From: Paenibacillus sp. PL91
GTDB lineage: Bacteria; Bacillota; Bacilli; Paenibacillales; Paenibacillaceae
Assembly: GCF_012935325.2 (NCBI RefSeq)
Contig: NZ_JABBYG020000001.1
Coordinates: 992,001-1,056,000, forward strand
Direction: 5' to 3'
Length of the DNA: 64,000 bases
Shown here: in pieces, positions 10,907 to 19,847 of the stretch
Layout of the letters: each line of letters starts with the position of its first letter
Position numbering within the stretch: the first letter of the stretch is position 1
Made by a program: the position numbers and the translations under genes
The notes under the pieces: generated by a model
Told to the model about the DNA's origin: nothing
Databases searched by the model: none
What the model saw: the letters and a program-made list of their open reading frames with translations, nothing else

Positions 10907-11003
10907 TTTACCTATGTTGCCCGTTAGCGTAATGAAGCAGCCGATCATTGTGGTCGGCTGCTTCCGTGTTTTTATTGAACTATCGTGTCCCGTTAGTTTA
11001 ACG
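10907..11003 (-). repeat. Cassette-boundary repeat (attC-like), copy with class 1 hairpin
   Basis: Half-site TTGCCCGTTAGCGTAATG (10917-10934), a strong hairpin AAGCAGCCGA/TCGGCTGCTT (10935-10962), and half-site AACTATCGTGTCCCGTTAGT (10978-10997). The hairpin has no T-run on either side, so it does not look like a standard terminator. The next gene's TAA (10998-11000) lies within it. Confidence 0.8.
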
Positions 11004-11549
11004 CTCTAGAGCAAATAATCTAATCTTGGTAAAACAATTTGAAGTAAGAATATTTTTATTTAGCTCTTGTAATGTTTTTATAAATTCCTTGGTTTTTGAA
11101 ATAAGTTCTTTTTCAAAATCTCCCCATTGTATTGTCTCGTTGATAATTTCTTCTTTTATTGCATTAATAAATAGTTCTCTATCAGTTCGAATTAACGGTC
11201 CCTCATGAATTTCAAGATTTAACTGACTAACGACAAGTTCATTTCCTTCTTGAATGAACTCAAGCCAAGTACAATGGTTTTCAATATACTTTAATGCGGC
11301 GTAGTTGTTTTTTTGAAGTTGGTAATACACATCGATAAGAAAATCAAAGTGAGTCAATATTAGCTCAGAATAAATGCGTTTCGTCTCTAATCTCATTTCA
11401 GGTGAAGGATAAGATAGATATTCAATTCCATTTACGATAATGGTAAAACAACCGAAAATTTGATTATATTCCTTGTTAAAAGTCTGGAGATCAATCGCTC
11501 GAAGCTCAAGGATATCATCATCAAAGATTTCATATTTAATTTCAAACAT
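10998..11549 (-). CDS. Hypothetical protein, immunity-like
   Basis: 183 residues, AT-rich and acidic. It has an N-terminal beta region (FTIIVNGIEYLSYPSPEMR) and a helical C-terminal half. No family is recognised. The start ATG 11549 has GGAGTGA upstream. The stop codon lies inside the repeat half-site, as in cassette genes. Base composition is clearly lower in GC than the metabolic genes in the rest of the window. Confidence 0.65.
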   Translation of the reverse strand: MFEIKYEIFDDDILELRAIDLQTFNKEYNQIFGCFTIIVNGIEYLSYPSPEMRLETKRIYSELILTHFDFLIDVYYQLQKNNYAALKYIENHCTWLEFIQEGNELVVSQLNLEIHEGPLIRTDRELFINAIKEEIINETIQWGDFEKELISKTKEFIKTLQELNKNILTSNCFTKIRLFALER

Positions 11550-11635
11550 CAGAGATCACTCCGAACTTAATGAGATGCACATATATTACCATACTATAGA
11601 GCGATAAAGTTGATTGTGTTTACATTGAGTTTGTT

Positions 11636-11662
11636 GCATTAACCTGCCCGTTAGTTCAACGC
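11636..11662 (-). repeat. Solo half-site of the cassette repeat
   Basis: ATTAACCTGCCCGTTAGTTC is an intact second half-site 87 bp upstream of a gene start. No hairpin or first half-site can be found before the lipoprotein gene; 11663-11802 otherwise looks empty. Confidence 0.65.
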
Positions 11663-11802
11663 CTCTACTTAGGCTAAACCTTTATTTTCATGCTCTTTTG
11701 TCTTTATTCGGAGATAGCTGCATCCAGATCACTGACCAATATCCGGACAGTGCTGTGCTGCCAGCAAAGCGATCGACTGTAAGAGACAAGTAGGTGATCT
11801 AA

Positions 11803-12282
11803 TTATTCAACAATCTCGATCTGCTTCCGAACCGTTTCCAATTTATAGACCTTGCTGTCGTCTCCGTCCTGAAGCGTAAATTCCGCAACTGCTGAAACAT
11901 CATATAGGCCCGTTTTTTTAAACTGATATGGATGCTTCTCTGATATAACCTCATTCTCTAACATTGGACGCATAACCCCAACATCCGTTCTTGCAATCGT
12001 GTTAATCGCCTTCCCAGTACTGTCACGTATGACAAAGTAAAACACCGGCTCCCCGCTCATAATCTCGATTGTCCGTTCAGCCTCATTTTTCAGTTCAACC
12101 TCAATCGTAAAAGCCTCATTTGTCTCAACTAGCTCCGGAACAGAAACATGAACGGAAAAATTATCGTTTTCAGCACTTGCCGTAGTAGATGAGGAAAGTC
12201 TTGTCTTTGAAACTATAGATTCTGGTTCTGAAGACTGACAGCCAAGCAAAGATAAAAGAAGGATAATTACCAACTTATTCAA
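11803..12282 (-). CDS. Small secreted lipoprotein
   Basis: 159 residues. MNKLVIILLLSLLGC is a complete lipoprotein signal with lipobox LLGC. The mature part is a single beta-sandwich-like domain (FSVHVSVPELVETNEAFTIE..., FYFVIRDSTGKAI) of the kind seen in BsuPI/intracellular proteinase inhibitor-like or Ig-like domains. The frame continues upstream to 12342, but TTG 12282 is preceded by GAAGG at good spacing and gives the perfect signal, so I use it. It is attached to the outer face of the membrane; the role is unknown. Confidence 0.75.
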   Translation of the reverse strand: MNKLVIILLLSLLGCQSSEPESIVSKTRLSSSTTASAENDNFSVHVSVPELVETNEAFTIEVELKNEAERTIEIMSGEPVFYFVIRDSTGKAINTIARTDVGVMRPMLENEVISEKHPYQFKKTGLYDVSAVAEFTLQDGDDSKVYKLETVRKQIEIVE

Positions 12283-12480
12283 AATAAACACCTTCGAGCA
12301 AACAGACGCAATGAAGTTTACTTTTGTTTCAGCCAGGTTCATAGTGGCTGAAAAGCGGTTTTTAACTTTATTTTAGAAACGTCGTATTAAGATTTGGTGC
12401 TTAAGAATCGTTATGGATTTATTCAATTATCCTGACCACTCCTGGAATCTGCCATTAATAATTAAATATTGACAAGCTAT

Positions 12481-12567
12481 TAGCTGGAATAGTGTGGAAA
12501 AGGCAGCCGATCATTGTGATCGGCTGCCTCGGTGTCTTTATTGAACTATCGTTTCCCTTTTCTTATC
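12481..12567 (-). repeat. Cassette-boundary repeat with class 1 hairpin, one half-site lost
   Basis: The hairpin AGGCAGCCGATC/GATCGGCTGCCT (12501-12529) is nearly perfect, followed by half-site GAACTATCGTTTCCCTTTTC (12543-12562). The second half-site on the left is not recognisable. Confidence 0.7.
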
Positions 12568-12760
12568 ATCGCAAAAGCATAGAGTTCACCTTTTTCAGCA
12601 GCATCACGAGTACGTTCAATCCACGCTTCGGCTGCCCCATCTGGATATGGATGCGGGATATTCAACGTAGTTTTCGCTACTTCTATATCTCCAGCTAGCT
12701 CCTGCACATATTTAGCGTCTGTCAATTCAAATTGTCTGAGGACTAGCCTTTTAGTCTCAT
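12546..12760 (-). pseudogene. Truncated RimJ/RimL-type GNAT acetyltransferase
   Basis: Reading the minus strand gives TKRLVLRQFELTDAKYVQEL..., the typical N-terminus of a RimL-like N-acetyltransferase, for about 70 residues, ending at a TAG inside the repeat half-site. Full family members have about 170-180 residues, and the acetyl-CoA loop is missing. The expected ATG-GAG start reads ATG-AG, so the ATG is one base out of frame. The gene was therefore cut at the repeat and has no usable start. The cut at the half-site suggests the repeat took part in the deletion. Confidence 0.7.
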
Positions 12761-12846
12761 AGGTAGGTTACATAGAAACACTCACTTTCTCTTTCAAATT
12801 TATTTCATTAGAATATTCTTCCTCCACATTCCAAATTCCTTTGATA

Positions 12847-12958
12847 ACTGCCCGAAGGAGATTAACACCTATCAGCTACATCTGTACAAAATCGCTTATT
12901 TTGTGAAGATGTAAAAGGAGCTACCGCGGCAGCTCCCTCATTCTAGTTAGCGTATACG
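12847..12958 (-). repeat. Cassette-boundary repeat with class 4 hairpin, diverged
   Basis: A weak half-site (ATAACTGCCCGAAGGAGATT, 12844-12863), a conserved block TGTACAAAAT...TTGTGAAGATGTAAAA, hairpin GGAGCT/AGCTCC (12917-12936), then TAGTTAGCGTATACG as a remnant of the other half-site. The same block and hairpin recur at 20013-20053. Confidence 0.55.
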
Positions 12959-12960
12959 CC

Positions 12961-13917
12961 TCAAATCGAAATGTCGCGCAGAGCGCGCCGGCGGTCATGC
13001 AGCACTAGCAGGATGATCATCCCCATCATCACACCCAAGACGATGCCGGCCTCTGTGGTCAAAATTCGTGCCAGCGGGTACTCCGGGGAGTACTGTGAAT
13101 CGGGGCGAATGGCGGAAAAGAGGTTATAAGAGAACAGCATTCCCGACGAGATCCATACCGCCGCCATAGGGGGTAGGAATCTCCGAGTCCCACGGCGGGA
13201 GGTCATCACCATCAGGCCCCACGCCCCCGCGATGGCCCACACGCCAGTACTCAAAGTCAGGAGGTGCCACCATACATCACGGTGATTCAGCATGGCCTGG
13301 TCGATGCCGAGGGTGCCACCCGCCGCCCAGAACACCTTGATGACGCCGAGCAGGATACAGCCGGCAGCGACGAGCCTAGCCGAGGAAACTTGCAGCTGTC
13401 GGGTGTGTCCCGGCAGCTCCGCGTAGTCGATCGGTCCGCCCATCGCCTCGGGCCACCGCGCCTTGGCGTAACCTGCCAAGGCAAGTGGCAGGCAAATGCC
13501 GACCCCGGCAAGCGAGATCATGACGAAGATTTGCTCGTATGCCCAGAAGTGGGCGGCGCCAGCCTCCTTATCCCGGGTCATGGCGGCCGGTCCGAGCACT
13601 GGTGCCAACAACAGCATGGGTACGAGCAGACCGGTGCCCATCCATACGGGAAGAGCAACCAGCCACGCTGGCAGCCGTTCACCCCACGGCCTGCAGAACG
13701 CCATCGCCAGCAGGATACCCACCGCAGCGATCACCGCGGTTGCTGCGTTGATCGCTCGCCAACTGGAGTCGCCCATTTGCTCGGTCGGAAGAAAGAGACC
13801 AAAAGTCCAGACAATTTTTATAAGCAGATATGGCGTCACCGCTATGGCGGCGCCATATCCGCAGATTCTACGCATCTTCCCTAATCGTGAGGCCGGCGGC
13901 TCTGTCATTACTTTCAT
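12961..13917 (-). CDS. GC-rich multi-pass membrane protein, unknown function
   Basis: 318 residues with about eight hydrophobic segments and an arginine-rich C-terminus (LHDRRRALRDISI). I know of no assignable family. Its composition is far richer in G+C than the flanking cassette genes, with C/G-ending codons throughout, and the opposite strand also stays open for long stretches as expected from high GC. This points to acquisition from a high-GC donor such as an actinobacterium (inference). ATG 13917 has AGCAGGTGA upstream. It fills one complete unit between repeats and is the longest intact member of the first array block apart from the 16495 gene. Confidence 0.7.
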   Translation of the reverse strand: MKVMTEPPASRLGKMRRICGYGAAIAVTPYLLIKIVWTFGLFLPTEQMGDSSWRAINAATAVIAAVGILLAMAFCRPWGERLPAWLVALPVWMGTGLLVPMLLLAPVLGPAAMTRDKEAGAAHFWAYEQIFVMISLAGVGICLPLALAGYAKARWPEAMGGPIDYAELPGHTRQLQVSSARLVAAGCILLGVIKVFWAAGGTLGIDQAMLNHRDVWWHLLTLSTGVWAIAGAWGLMVMTSRRGTRRFLPPMAAVWISSGMLFSYNLFSAIRPDSQYSPEYPLARILTTEAGIVLGVMMGMIILLVLHDRRRALRDISI

Positions 13918-13939
13918 GTCGTCATCACCTGCTTTCTTG

Positions 13940-14269
13940 TAACTTCGTCAATTGTAAAACCAGCATGAAAATACATGTATGCGGATCGAGTTGCTAATCA
14001 ATAACGAAGCCTTAATTACTTCTACTCATCTTTTTCTGCATCCTGAAGTGCATCATTTTGTTCTCTAGTTTCATAATATCTTATGCGCTCAGAAGAGACA
14101 TCTGATATTGGATGGAGAAGACTCTAGACTTTAGTCCGGTTTTTAACAATTTATCCATGCGTATTTCACGTGTGCAGGTATTAGATAAAGTTTTATTATA
14201 CATTAAACTGCGTTCCGCTATTTGGTTAATGTTACCGATAATTATGATTATACTAAGTAGAGTAAAGGG
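13940..14269. other. Non-coding or relic DNA beside the intron
   Basis: No intact gene. A minus-strand frame around 14030-14110 could encode SSERIRYYETREQNDAL before a stop, which may be the tail of a lost gene, but it has no start and no recognised family. Confidence 0.3.
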
Positions 14270-15365
14270 CTGGAGATTCCAGCCCCTCCTCATCAAACCG
14301 TACATGCAGTTTTTCTGTATACGGCTTTCCGACGTTCTTCATCCAGGGCAGTACGGTTTTTCCATGTGCATAATGTTTTCAGTCCTGTACGTTGAAGTAG
14401 AAAATGCATCTCAGACCAATTCTGCTTGCGCTTCCTATGTTTCTTATTCCTGAACAGTCTTAATCTCCTCAGGATATACCAGTCCACTTTTGAAAGGAAT
14501 CGGTTTGCCATACTTCGATCTACATCCAGATGGTCGTAGAAATTACGCCATCCTTGGATCATAGGATTCAGCAGCTCGACCATTAGCTTTAATGGCCAGT
14601 TTAATCGGCCTTTGGTTGCCGTTTCTTCCTTCACACGAGTGCGCATCTTCTTCATTGCTTTCTTCGATGGAAAGCTTCGCAGTCGATACTTTGTCCCGTT
14701 TTTATGGAGATAAGGCATCTTCCGATGGTGAAAGCCAAGGAAGTCAAATCCGTCTTGGTTCTTCCACAGACCCACTAGCTTTGATTTGGAAGTGTTAATG
14801 GTCAATTCCAGTTTTTCCGTCCGGCTTCGGAATCTCTTTCCGCTTGACCGGAGACGGTCGGTAATCCCCATTCCTTAGTTGTTGCCTGATCTCTTCGATG
14901 AAGGATTCTTCGCCAATCTCTCGAACGATGAACTCTATTGTTTGTCCATCAATGCCGGCACTGTCGCGATTAGTTTTCACTCTTGCCCATGCCTCTTGCA
15001 GGATATCTTTCCGGAATACTTTGTCGTATAGTGCATGAAACTTACGCTTAGGGTTTTCCTTAGCCGCAAGATAGAGGGTATTTTGGAGTTGTCGAGCGTT
15101 TTCATTGGTGGCGTTAGCCGTGTTTTCGGCATTCACTTACTCTTACCTCCTTGATATCCCGTGAACGAAGTGGGGTATTGCCTTTCGGCGCCCTTCCCTC
15201 CCCGGGGTTATGTTGTACGCCGGATCATTGGTAGTATGGCCCCCTCCGACTCCCTTCCCGCAGCTCGCCATTTCACCTTTGGGGCTTATAGGTCTGCTGG
15301 TTACTTCCATGCAGTACCGATATGCACTTCTGCATCATCCACCATAAACCCATACGACGATTGAG
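14270..15365 (-). mobile_element. Degenerate group II intron
   Basis: On the minus strand the 3' end has a domain V-like hairpin (GAGCCGTATAC ... GTACGGTTT, about 14297-14332) followed by a domain VI-like stem (GGGCTGGA/TCCAGCCC). The region 15140-15350 has intron RNA-like sequence including AGTAACCAGCAGACC and CCCCAAAGGTGAAATGG. The maturase gene between them is deleted internally, and I cannot find the usual GTGYG 5' end, so the element is truncated and should be immobile. It splits a VOC gene remnant. Confidence 0.75.
14293..15136 (-). pseudogene. ltrA: Group II intron reverse transcriptase/maturase, internally deleted
   Basis: The N-terminal 110 residues (ending KEIPKPDGKT) belong to the RT0/RT1 region, and the frame then continues, shifted, with EKLELTINTSKSKLVGLW and the maturase X and C-terminal parts (PMIQGWRNFYDHLD, WYILRRLRLFRNKKHRKRK). 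The middle of the reverse transcriptase, including the YADD catalytic box, is missing, so roughly 200 residues are lost. No activity is expected. Confidence 0.8.
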
Positions 15366-15561
15366 CCGCGCCATTTGGATAAATATAGGTTATGCTCATT
15401 TTGTTGGAATAGGATTTTTATGCCTGATTCATTTTGTAATTCTATGTAATTCGGGTCTTCTGTTATTACTTTAAAACCGAAATGTTCTTTATACCAATCC
15501 ACTGAGTTATTAAGCTACTAACGGGAATTGTAATGTATGTTGAATTAAGTTTTAATCCCAC
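15362..15561 (-). pseudogene. VOC/glyoxalase-family gene fragment, broken by the intron
   Basis: The minus strand encodes STYITIPVSSL, then after a one-base slip NNSVDWYKEHFGF and IELQNESGIKILFQQ, the typical first beta-alpha-beta-beta-beta module of vicinal oxygen chelate proteins. It ends where intron sequence begins, and I could not find the second half on the other side. The GTG start (15561) overlaps the end of the DinB-like gene, so the two were probably translationally coupled. Confidence 0.65.
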
Positions 15562-16055
15562 ACTAACGTCCCCTTTCTCATTTTTGCTATGTAAATGATT
15601 TGCCCTGTGTGACTAGGTAAATGCCTGAATTGATGTAGAAGCATTTCTAGAATGGTGGAGTGATTATTTAAGGCAGCGGAGTTGAACGTTGGGTAATTTA
15701 GATAAGGTTGTTCCAACAACCGTGTTGGGTTTGCTTTCATCATTTCAAGAACCTGAATGATACAGTAATATGATTTCTTTGAAATTTCCAATGCTTGCTC
15801 TTTTGACATTTGCAAACCGCGTTCGAATTCTTTACTCCTGTCTTCGACATATGGAGCACCGAAGTATGCGCTTTCAAACCATTGATGAGCAGCGCCCGAG
15901 ATGTGCGCAATCAAATTAGCGATACTGTTACTCTCCGGTGTCGGTGACCATATAATATCTTCTTCCGATAACTGTTCAATCACTTTACGAGTCCATTTCT
16001 GGTCCGCTTTGTATTTAATTAGTAGAAAGTCAATCACTACACTTAAACTGTCCAA
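15552..16055 (-). CDS. DinB/YfiT-like four-helix metal-binding protein
   Basis: 167 residues. DinB-superfamily features are present: an N-terminal helix, LIAHISGAAHQWF carrying the first histidine, and HQFRHLPSHTGQI carrying the His pair at the C-terminus. These histidines normally hold a divalent metal. Known relatives include bacillithiol transferases and stress proteins; the substrate is not deducible. The TTG start (16055) follows GAGGGTGAAGG. It is complete and coupled to the VOC remnant in one unit. Confidence 0.8.
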   Translation of the reverse strand: MDSLSVVIDFLLIKYKADQKWTRKVIEQLSEEDIIWSPTPESNSIANLIAHISGAAHQWFESAYFGAPYVEDRSKEFERGLQMSKEQALEISKKSYYCIIQVLEMMKANPTRLLEQPYLNYPTFNSAALNNHSTILEMLLHQFRHLPSHTGQIIYIAKMRKGTLVWD

Positions 16056-16170
16056 CAGCCTTCACCCTCACCATATTTTACCACTATAATAACAAACGCA
16101 TGTTCGCCTGTAAAGTCCAGGTAACTGCTATTCATTGATACGGTTTGGACATTTTATTTAGAACGGCACT

Positions 16171-16264
16171 GCGCTAACCTGCCCGTTAGCTTAACAAAGA
16201 AATGGAGCAGTTGCCGTAGCAAACTGCTCCTTGATTGTTCAACTATCGTACCCGTTAGCGTAAC
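16171..16264 (-). repeat. Cassette-boundary repeat (attC-like), best-preserved copy
   Basis: Plus strand: GCGCTAACCTGCCCGTTAGC (16171-16190), hairpin class 2 GGAGCAGTT/AACTGCTCC (16204-16230), and AACTATCGTACCCGTTAGCG (16241-16260). In gene sense the outer boxes are CGCTAAC and GTTAGCG, each separated by about 6 unpaired bases (GGGTAC, GGGCAG) from inner boxes GATAGTTGAAC and GTTAAGCTAAC. The inner boxes pair with mismatches. This is the R-spacer-L/hairpin/L-spacer-R order of attC sites. Confidence 0.85.
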
Positions 16265-16276
16265 ATCAAATTGAAC

Positions 16277-16366
16277 TTAAAAATCGATTTTCTTACCACT
16301 TTTATCAAAATATTGAATCCCTCTAGTTCCTGAAGGGAAGACGTGTCTTTCCAGATTTCGAAGATT
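16277..16366 (-). pseudogene. C-terminal relic of a small gene
   Basis: The minus strand reads RNLERHVFPSGTRGIQYF then DKSGKKIDF and a TAA just before the repeat half-site. There is no start codon. It looks like the tail of a lost cassette gene, but the family is not recognised. Confidence 0.35.
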
Positions 16367-16412
16367 TCAACAACAATCGAAAGGAGATACATCCGCTCAA
16401 AATCCATAATCG

Positions 16413-16458
16413 AGATAAAAAAGAAGCTGCTCAAAAATTTTCAAGTTTGAGACAGCTC
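16413..16458 (-). terminator. Intrinsic terminator of the 1066-residue secreted protein gene
   Basis: On the minus strand GGAGCTGTCTCAAA pairs with TTTGAGCAGCTTC (one bulge) and is followed by TTTTTTATC, about 40 bases after the stop codon. Confidence 0.8.
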
Positions 16459-16494
16459 CTTTATGATTCGAATATACCTTAATTCTGTTGCCAT

Positions 16495-19400
16495 TCAGTC
16501 GGCATTTATCAGCGTCACTTCTTTTTGAAAGATGACTTTCGCTTTCCCGCCGTAAGGATTAAACAGCGACGCTTGTATGACTGCTGTACCGCTTGCGGCA
16601 TGATTCGGAATGGATACGTTTCCGTTCAAATTCACGGTCACATCGTCACTCCCGGATACTTTTGTCCATTTAACAATAATGGACGGAAGCTCAATATCGA
16701 AAACCTTGAGCCCGTATTCGTGCTTCTTGCCGTTCGCAGTTATTTTGACTGTCTCATCCGCTTCAGAACGGATAAAAGCAACGATTAACGCGTTAATGGC
16801 CGGCACATCATGCTTCAGTTTTACCTGGAAGTTATACACCGCCGACCTTACGTCTTCAGGCTTAACATCAAGTTTGTAGAGCACCGCGCTGAGCGCATAC
16901 GTATTTTTATCATCCAATACTTCAGCCAGCGCTTTGCTTAAGACCGCATTCATTCGATCCTTATTGGCGAGCAGTGCCGCAAGTTCCTTCGGTTTCATAT
17001 CCTTCAGTATATCGCGGACTGTTCCTTCTATCCCTCCTGCATTTCTTCCATCGCCAAAAAGCAGGATAAGGAAATCGTCCATCGATACATTCGGATGGCC
17101 TCCGGCCGCTGCAATCGTCTCTAGTGCCGCTATGAATTCCGGATTCGTCCGAATGGCTTCCAAATCGGACAACTGTGGATCGTAACGTAACGAACCGATA
17201 GCCTTGACGATTCGGAACAGGCTGCTCTTTAGCTCGGCCTGATCAACTGATGGCGGCAGCTTAGCGCTGATTTTGTTCCATAAGGGATCGATCAGCGACT
17301 GATCGGCCGAATCGTCCAGCCCCGCGATTTCATCGAGCAGATTTCTTACGTCCTGTATGTCCGCTGGATCGCCGGCAACGAAGGCGGCATGAAGCTTGTT
17401 AAGCCATTCTAAGATTGGACTTGACGTCCTCACCGACATAGACGGTCCATCCGTCGACCAATTGCCGTCCGGCAGCTCTGACTCCACCTTAAAGATGTAT
17501 CTGGTATCCGGCTGCAGCATCGTTACATCATACGAATGGACGTTTTCGTTCACCGTATCTATGAGTTCCCCGTTCCTGTATATCCGGTAACCATTGCTCT
17601 CCCGGGCGGCCGGCCAGGATAAGGCAAGTGAATTCCGTCCGACATTCTCTGCCTTCAAGCTGCTTCCTTCTGGCCATACAGACCATGATTTCTTGACAGT
17701 GAAACTGCCGGAATGCTCTGCTATATTTCCTTCTTTATCCGTAGCACGAATCAGAAGGGAATGGGTACCATCCTGCAATCCAGAGGCCGGCGCGGTCACG
17801 GTCATCGACTCCACGTCATAGCTGGATTCCAGAATTTGATCGTCGACTTTGACTATCAGCGTAAAGGGATCCACCCCCGAATCGGGATCCAAAATGACAG
17901 CGGATAAGACCGGATTATTCACGGTTACCGTTTCGCCATCCGAAGGCTGCACACTGCCGATCGTCGGTGCCGTCGTTTCTTTTTTTAACGCAAATAACGT
18001 ATTGTCAATCGTTCCATATTCTTGCCCGTCCAGCCGCATCAGCCGCAGTTCGGATGTTCCGATTTCTACAGGATCGCTTATTCCGTCAGCCTTATATTTA
18101 CGAAAAAACAGTTTGTTATCGTTATAAAAAGCGACGTCACCGTTTTCGGCTAAGTAAGCGATTATATATGGGTAACTTGTACGGAAATTTGCAACCTGCT
18201 GCTCTTGGCCGTCGGGAGAGCGAAGCCATAGCTGCTCTCCGCTAATTGTTGGACGGTTATAAGCTACCCAGCCTTGATTTAATTGGTAATCCATTCCTCT
18301 TACGCTCGACCATACCTCGTCACCTATGACCTGATCGCCATCGGGTCCGCGAAGCACCAAAGAACACGGTGAATCATAGCTAGTGGTTTTGCAAAACAAG
18401 GTATAATGGCCATCTGTTATAGTTGATAAGAGGGTTTCGGAGGTGAAATCGTCCAAGGGAGTAATAGTGCCCTTGTCGTATTTATAGCTACCTCCAGGAT
18501 TTTCCCAATTCCTACTGTAAGTTTCAAAATAGACCTCATTTCCAATAAGAAAAAATCTGTCGACGATGAATTCTTCCGGTGGGATTGGAATAATTTCGTT
18601 TGTTCCCGTCACCAAATTTCGCAAAATAAGATCACTATTTTTTTCATAGAGTGCATAGTTTTGGTTTACGGGTACATCGTGTATACTGCAAAGAAGATAT
18701 TCATGTTCACAAGCGGAACTGGAAGGGAAATACCCTAAAGAATAGAGCTTACCGTCTCTCCACTCATAAAGGACGGACGGGACATCCATTATCCCTTTAT
18801 CTAATTGAAGAGCCATAACAGCGCCGTGGGGAGTCAAAAAGCCGTATTTAAATACATCGTTTACAGGGAGATCGTAGGGAACGGTAATGATTTCACCGGA
18901 TTTTCGGTCTTTGATACCCAGCTGCTTTTTTTGACGGTTATCAAATAATATTTTTTCCGTGCTGACATCCAGAATATCGCCGTCCACCGTATCGACCAGG
19001 CGAAGCCACTCGCTGTGTTCCGGCCAAACCGGGAAGCTCTGACTAGCGGTTTGCCCTCTTGAATCTACAGCCGTCAATGAAATATCAAGTCCCTGCTCGA
19101 TATATTCGCCCAAATCTATATGTTGATCGATGCTGTTTACTCGAGTTATTTTTTCGCTGCCATAAGATATCTCTAGTGTACAACCGTTAGGATCATCATC
19201 CGTACAGGTTGCCTGAACGCGGAGTTTCGGGGTCTGTCCGGTAAAATCTGTTGCAAGCTGCTGAACCTGAAGGACCGGCTTCTCATCGTAGATGATATCG
19301 AGAGTCTTGCTGACTGAGTTTCCTTTGGAATCCCAAGCGGTAATCAATACCGACTTTTCCCCTTTAGGTAAAGAAGAAATATCCATTGTTCCCTTCCAAC

Positions 19401-19695
19401 AGGTATAATTCACCCCGCAGGAAACGAAATTCATAGTAACGTCATCAACCTGTGCCGTCACTTTTGCAATTTGGAACGTTGTATAAGAAACTTTAAGTCC
19501 TATGTATAGCTGATTTCCCACTATAGTACCGTTAGCAGGAGACGTCACCGTTATTCCCATCCCATTAATCGCTTCCGTTAAACCGCTTTCGCTAGCGGCA
19601 CTCTGTTCCGCCGCGTAGGATGACAGGGGGACGAACAGCAGCGCAAGCATACCTGTAATGAGCAAATATTGAACCTTTAATCGCAACCTTTTCAT
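16495..19695 (-). CDS. Secreted multidomain protein with Ig-like and fibronectin III domains
   Basis: About 1066 residues. A signal peptide ends SYA. Two N-terminal Ig-like domains follow (ITVTSPANGTIVGNQLYI), then a ~350-residue beta-propeller-like part with repeats such as LRSPDGQEQQVANF, an Ig-like domain (PTIGSVQPSDGETVTVNNP), an FN3 domain (SLALSWPAARESNGYRIYRN), a helical region and a final beta domain. No catalytic motif is seen; it is probably extracellular, adhesive or scaffold-like. ATG 19695 follows AAGGAGG by six bases, so the earlier frame start at 19716 is rejected. Although it lies between array repeats, its size and own terminator make it unlike the other cargo. Confidence 0.8.
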   Translation of the reverse strand: MKRLRLKVQYLLITGMLALLFVPLSSYAAEQSAASESGLTEAINGMGITVTSPANGTIVGNQLYIGLKVSYTTFQIAKVTAQVDDVTMNFVSCGVNYTCWKGTMDISSLPKGEKSVLITAWDSKGNSVSKTLDIIYDEKPVLQVQQLATDFTGQTPKLRVQATCTDDDPNGCTLEISYGSEKITRVNSIDQHIDLGEYIEQGLDISLTAVDSRGQTASQSFPVWPEHSEWLRLVDTVDGDILDVSTEKILFDNRQKKQLGIKDRKSGEIITVPYDLPVNDVFKYGFLTPHGAVMALQLDKGIMDVPSVLYEWRDGKLYSLGYFPSSSACEHEYLLCSIHDVPVNQNYALYEKNSDLILRNLVTGTNEIIPIPPEEFIVDRFFLIGNEVYFETYSRNWENPGGSYKYDKGTITPLDDFTSETLLSTITDGHYTLFCKTTSYDSPCSLVLRGPDGDQVIGDEVWSSVRGMDYQLNQGWVAYNRPTISGEQLWLRSPDGQEQQVANFRTSYPYIIAYLAENGDVAFYNDNKLFFRKYKADGISDPVEIGTSELRLMRLDGQEYGTIDNTLFALKKETTAPTIGSVQPSDGETVTVNNPVLSAVILDPDSGVDPFTLIVKVDDQILESSYDVESMTVTAPASGLQDGTHSLLIRATDKEGNIAEHSGSFTVKKSWSVWPEGSSLKAENVGRNSLALSWPAARESNGYRIYRNGELIDTVNENVHSYDVTMLQPDTRYIFKVESELPDGNWSTDGPSMSVRTSSPILEWLNKLHAAFVAGDPADIQDVRNLLDEIAGLDDSADQSLIDPLWNKISAKLPPSVDQAELKSSLFRIVKAIGSLRYDPQLSDLEAIRTNPEFIAALETIAAAGGHPNVSMDDFLILLFGDGRNAGGIEGTVRDILKDMKPKELAALLANKDRMNAVLSKALAEVLDDKNTYALSAVLYKLDVKPEDVRSAVYNFQVKLKHDVPAINALIVAFIRSEADETVKITANGKKHEYGLKVFDIELPSIIVKWTKVSGSDDVTVNLNGNVSIPNHAASGTAVIQASLFNPYGGKAKVIFQKEVTLINAD

Positions 19696-19847
19696 AAATG
19701 CCTCCTTTTTCCTCATCTATCCAATTCTATACAATTATTCATTTCGAATAATAATATATCATATAAGTTCTCGTTTTGAATATATAAATGAAAGCGTATG
19801 CCCCCGCCTATCTAAAACAAGCACGGAATTTAACATTACAGTGAGAT

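Noticed and set aside
10935..10962. Repeat hairpins as ordinary Rho-independent terminators
   Set aside because: Most hairpins lack a T-run on either strand and always sit between the two half-sites. The hairpin at 41205 is the exception and is noted as a terminator.
13264..13884. A 206-codon plus-strand frame opposite the GC-rich membrane protein
   Set aside because: Charged, low-complexity product with no start signal; the minus-strand frame has clear membrane helices and a ribosome binding site.
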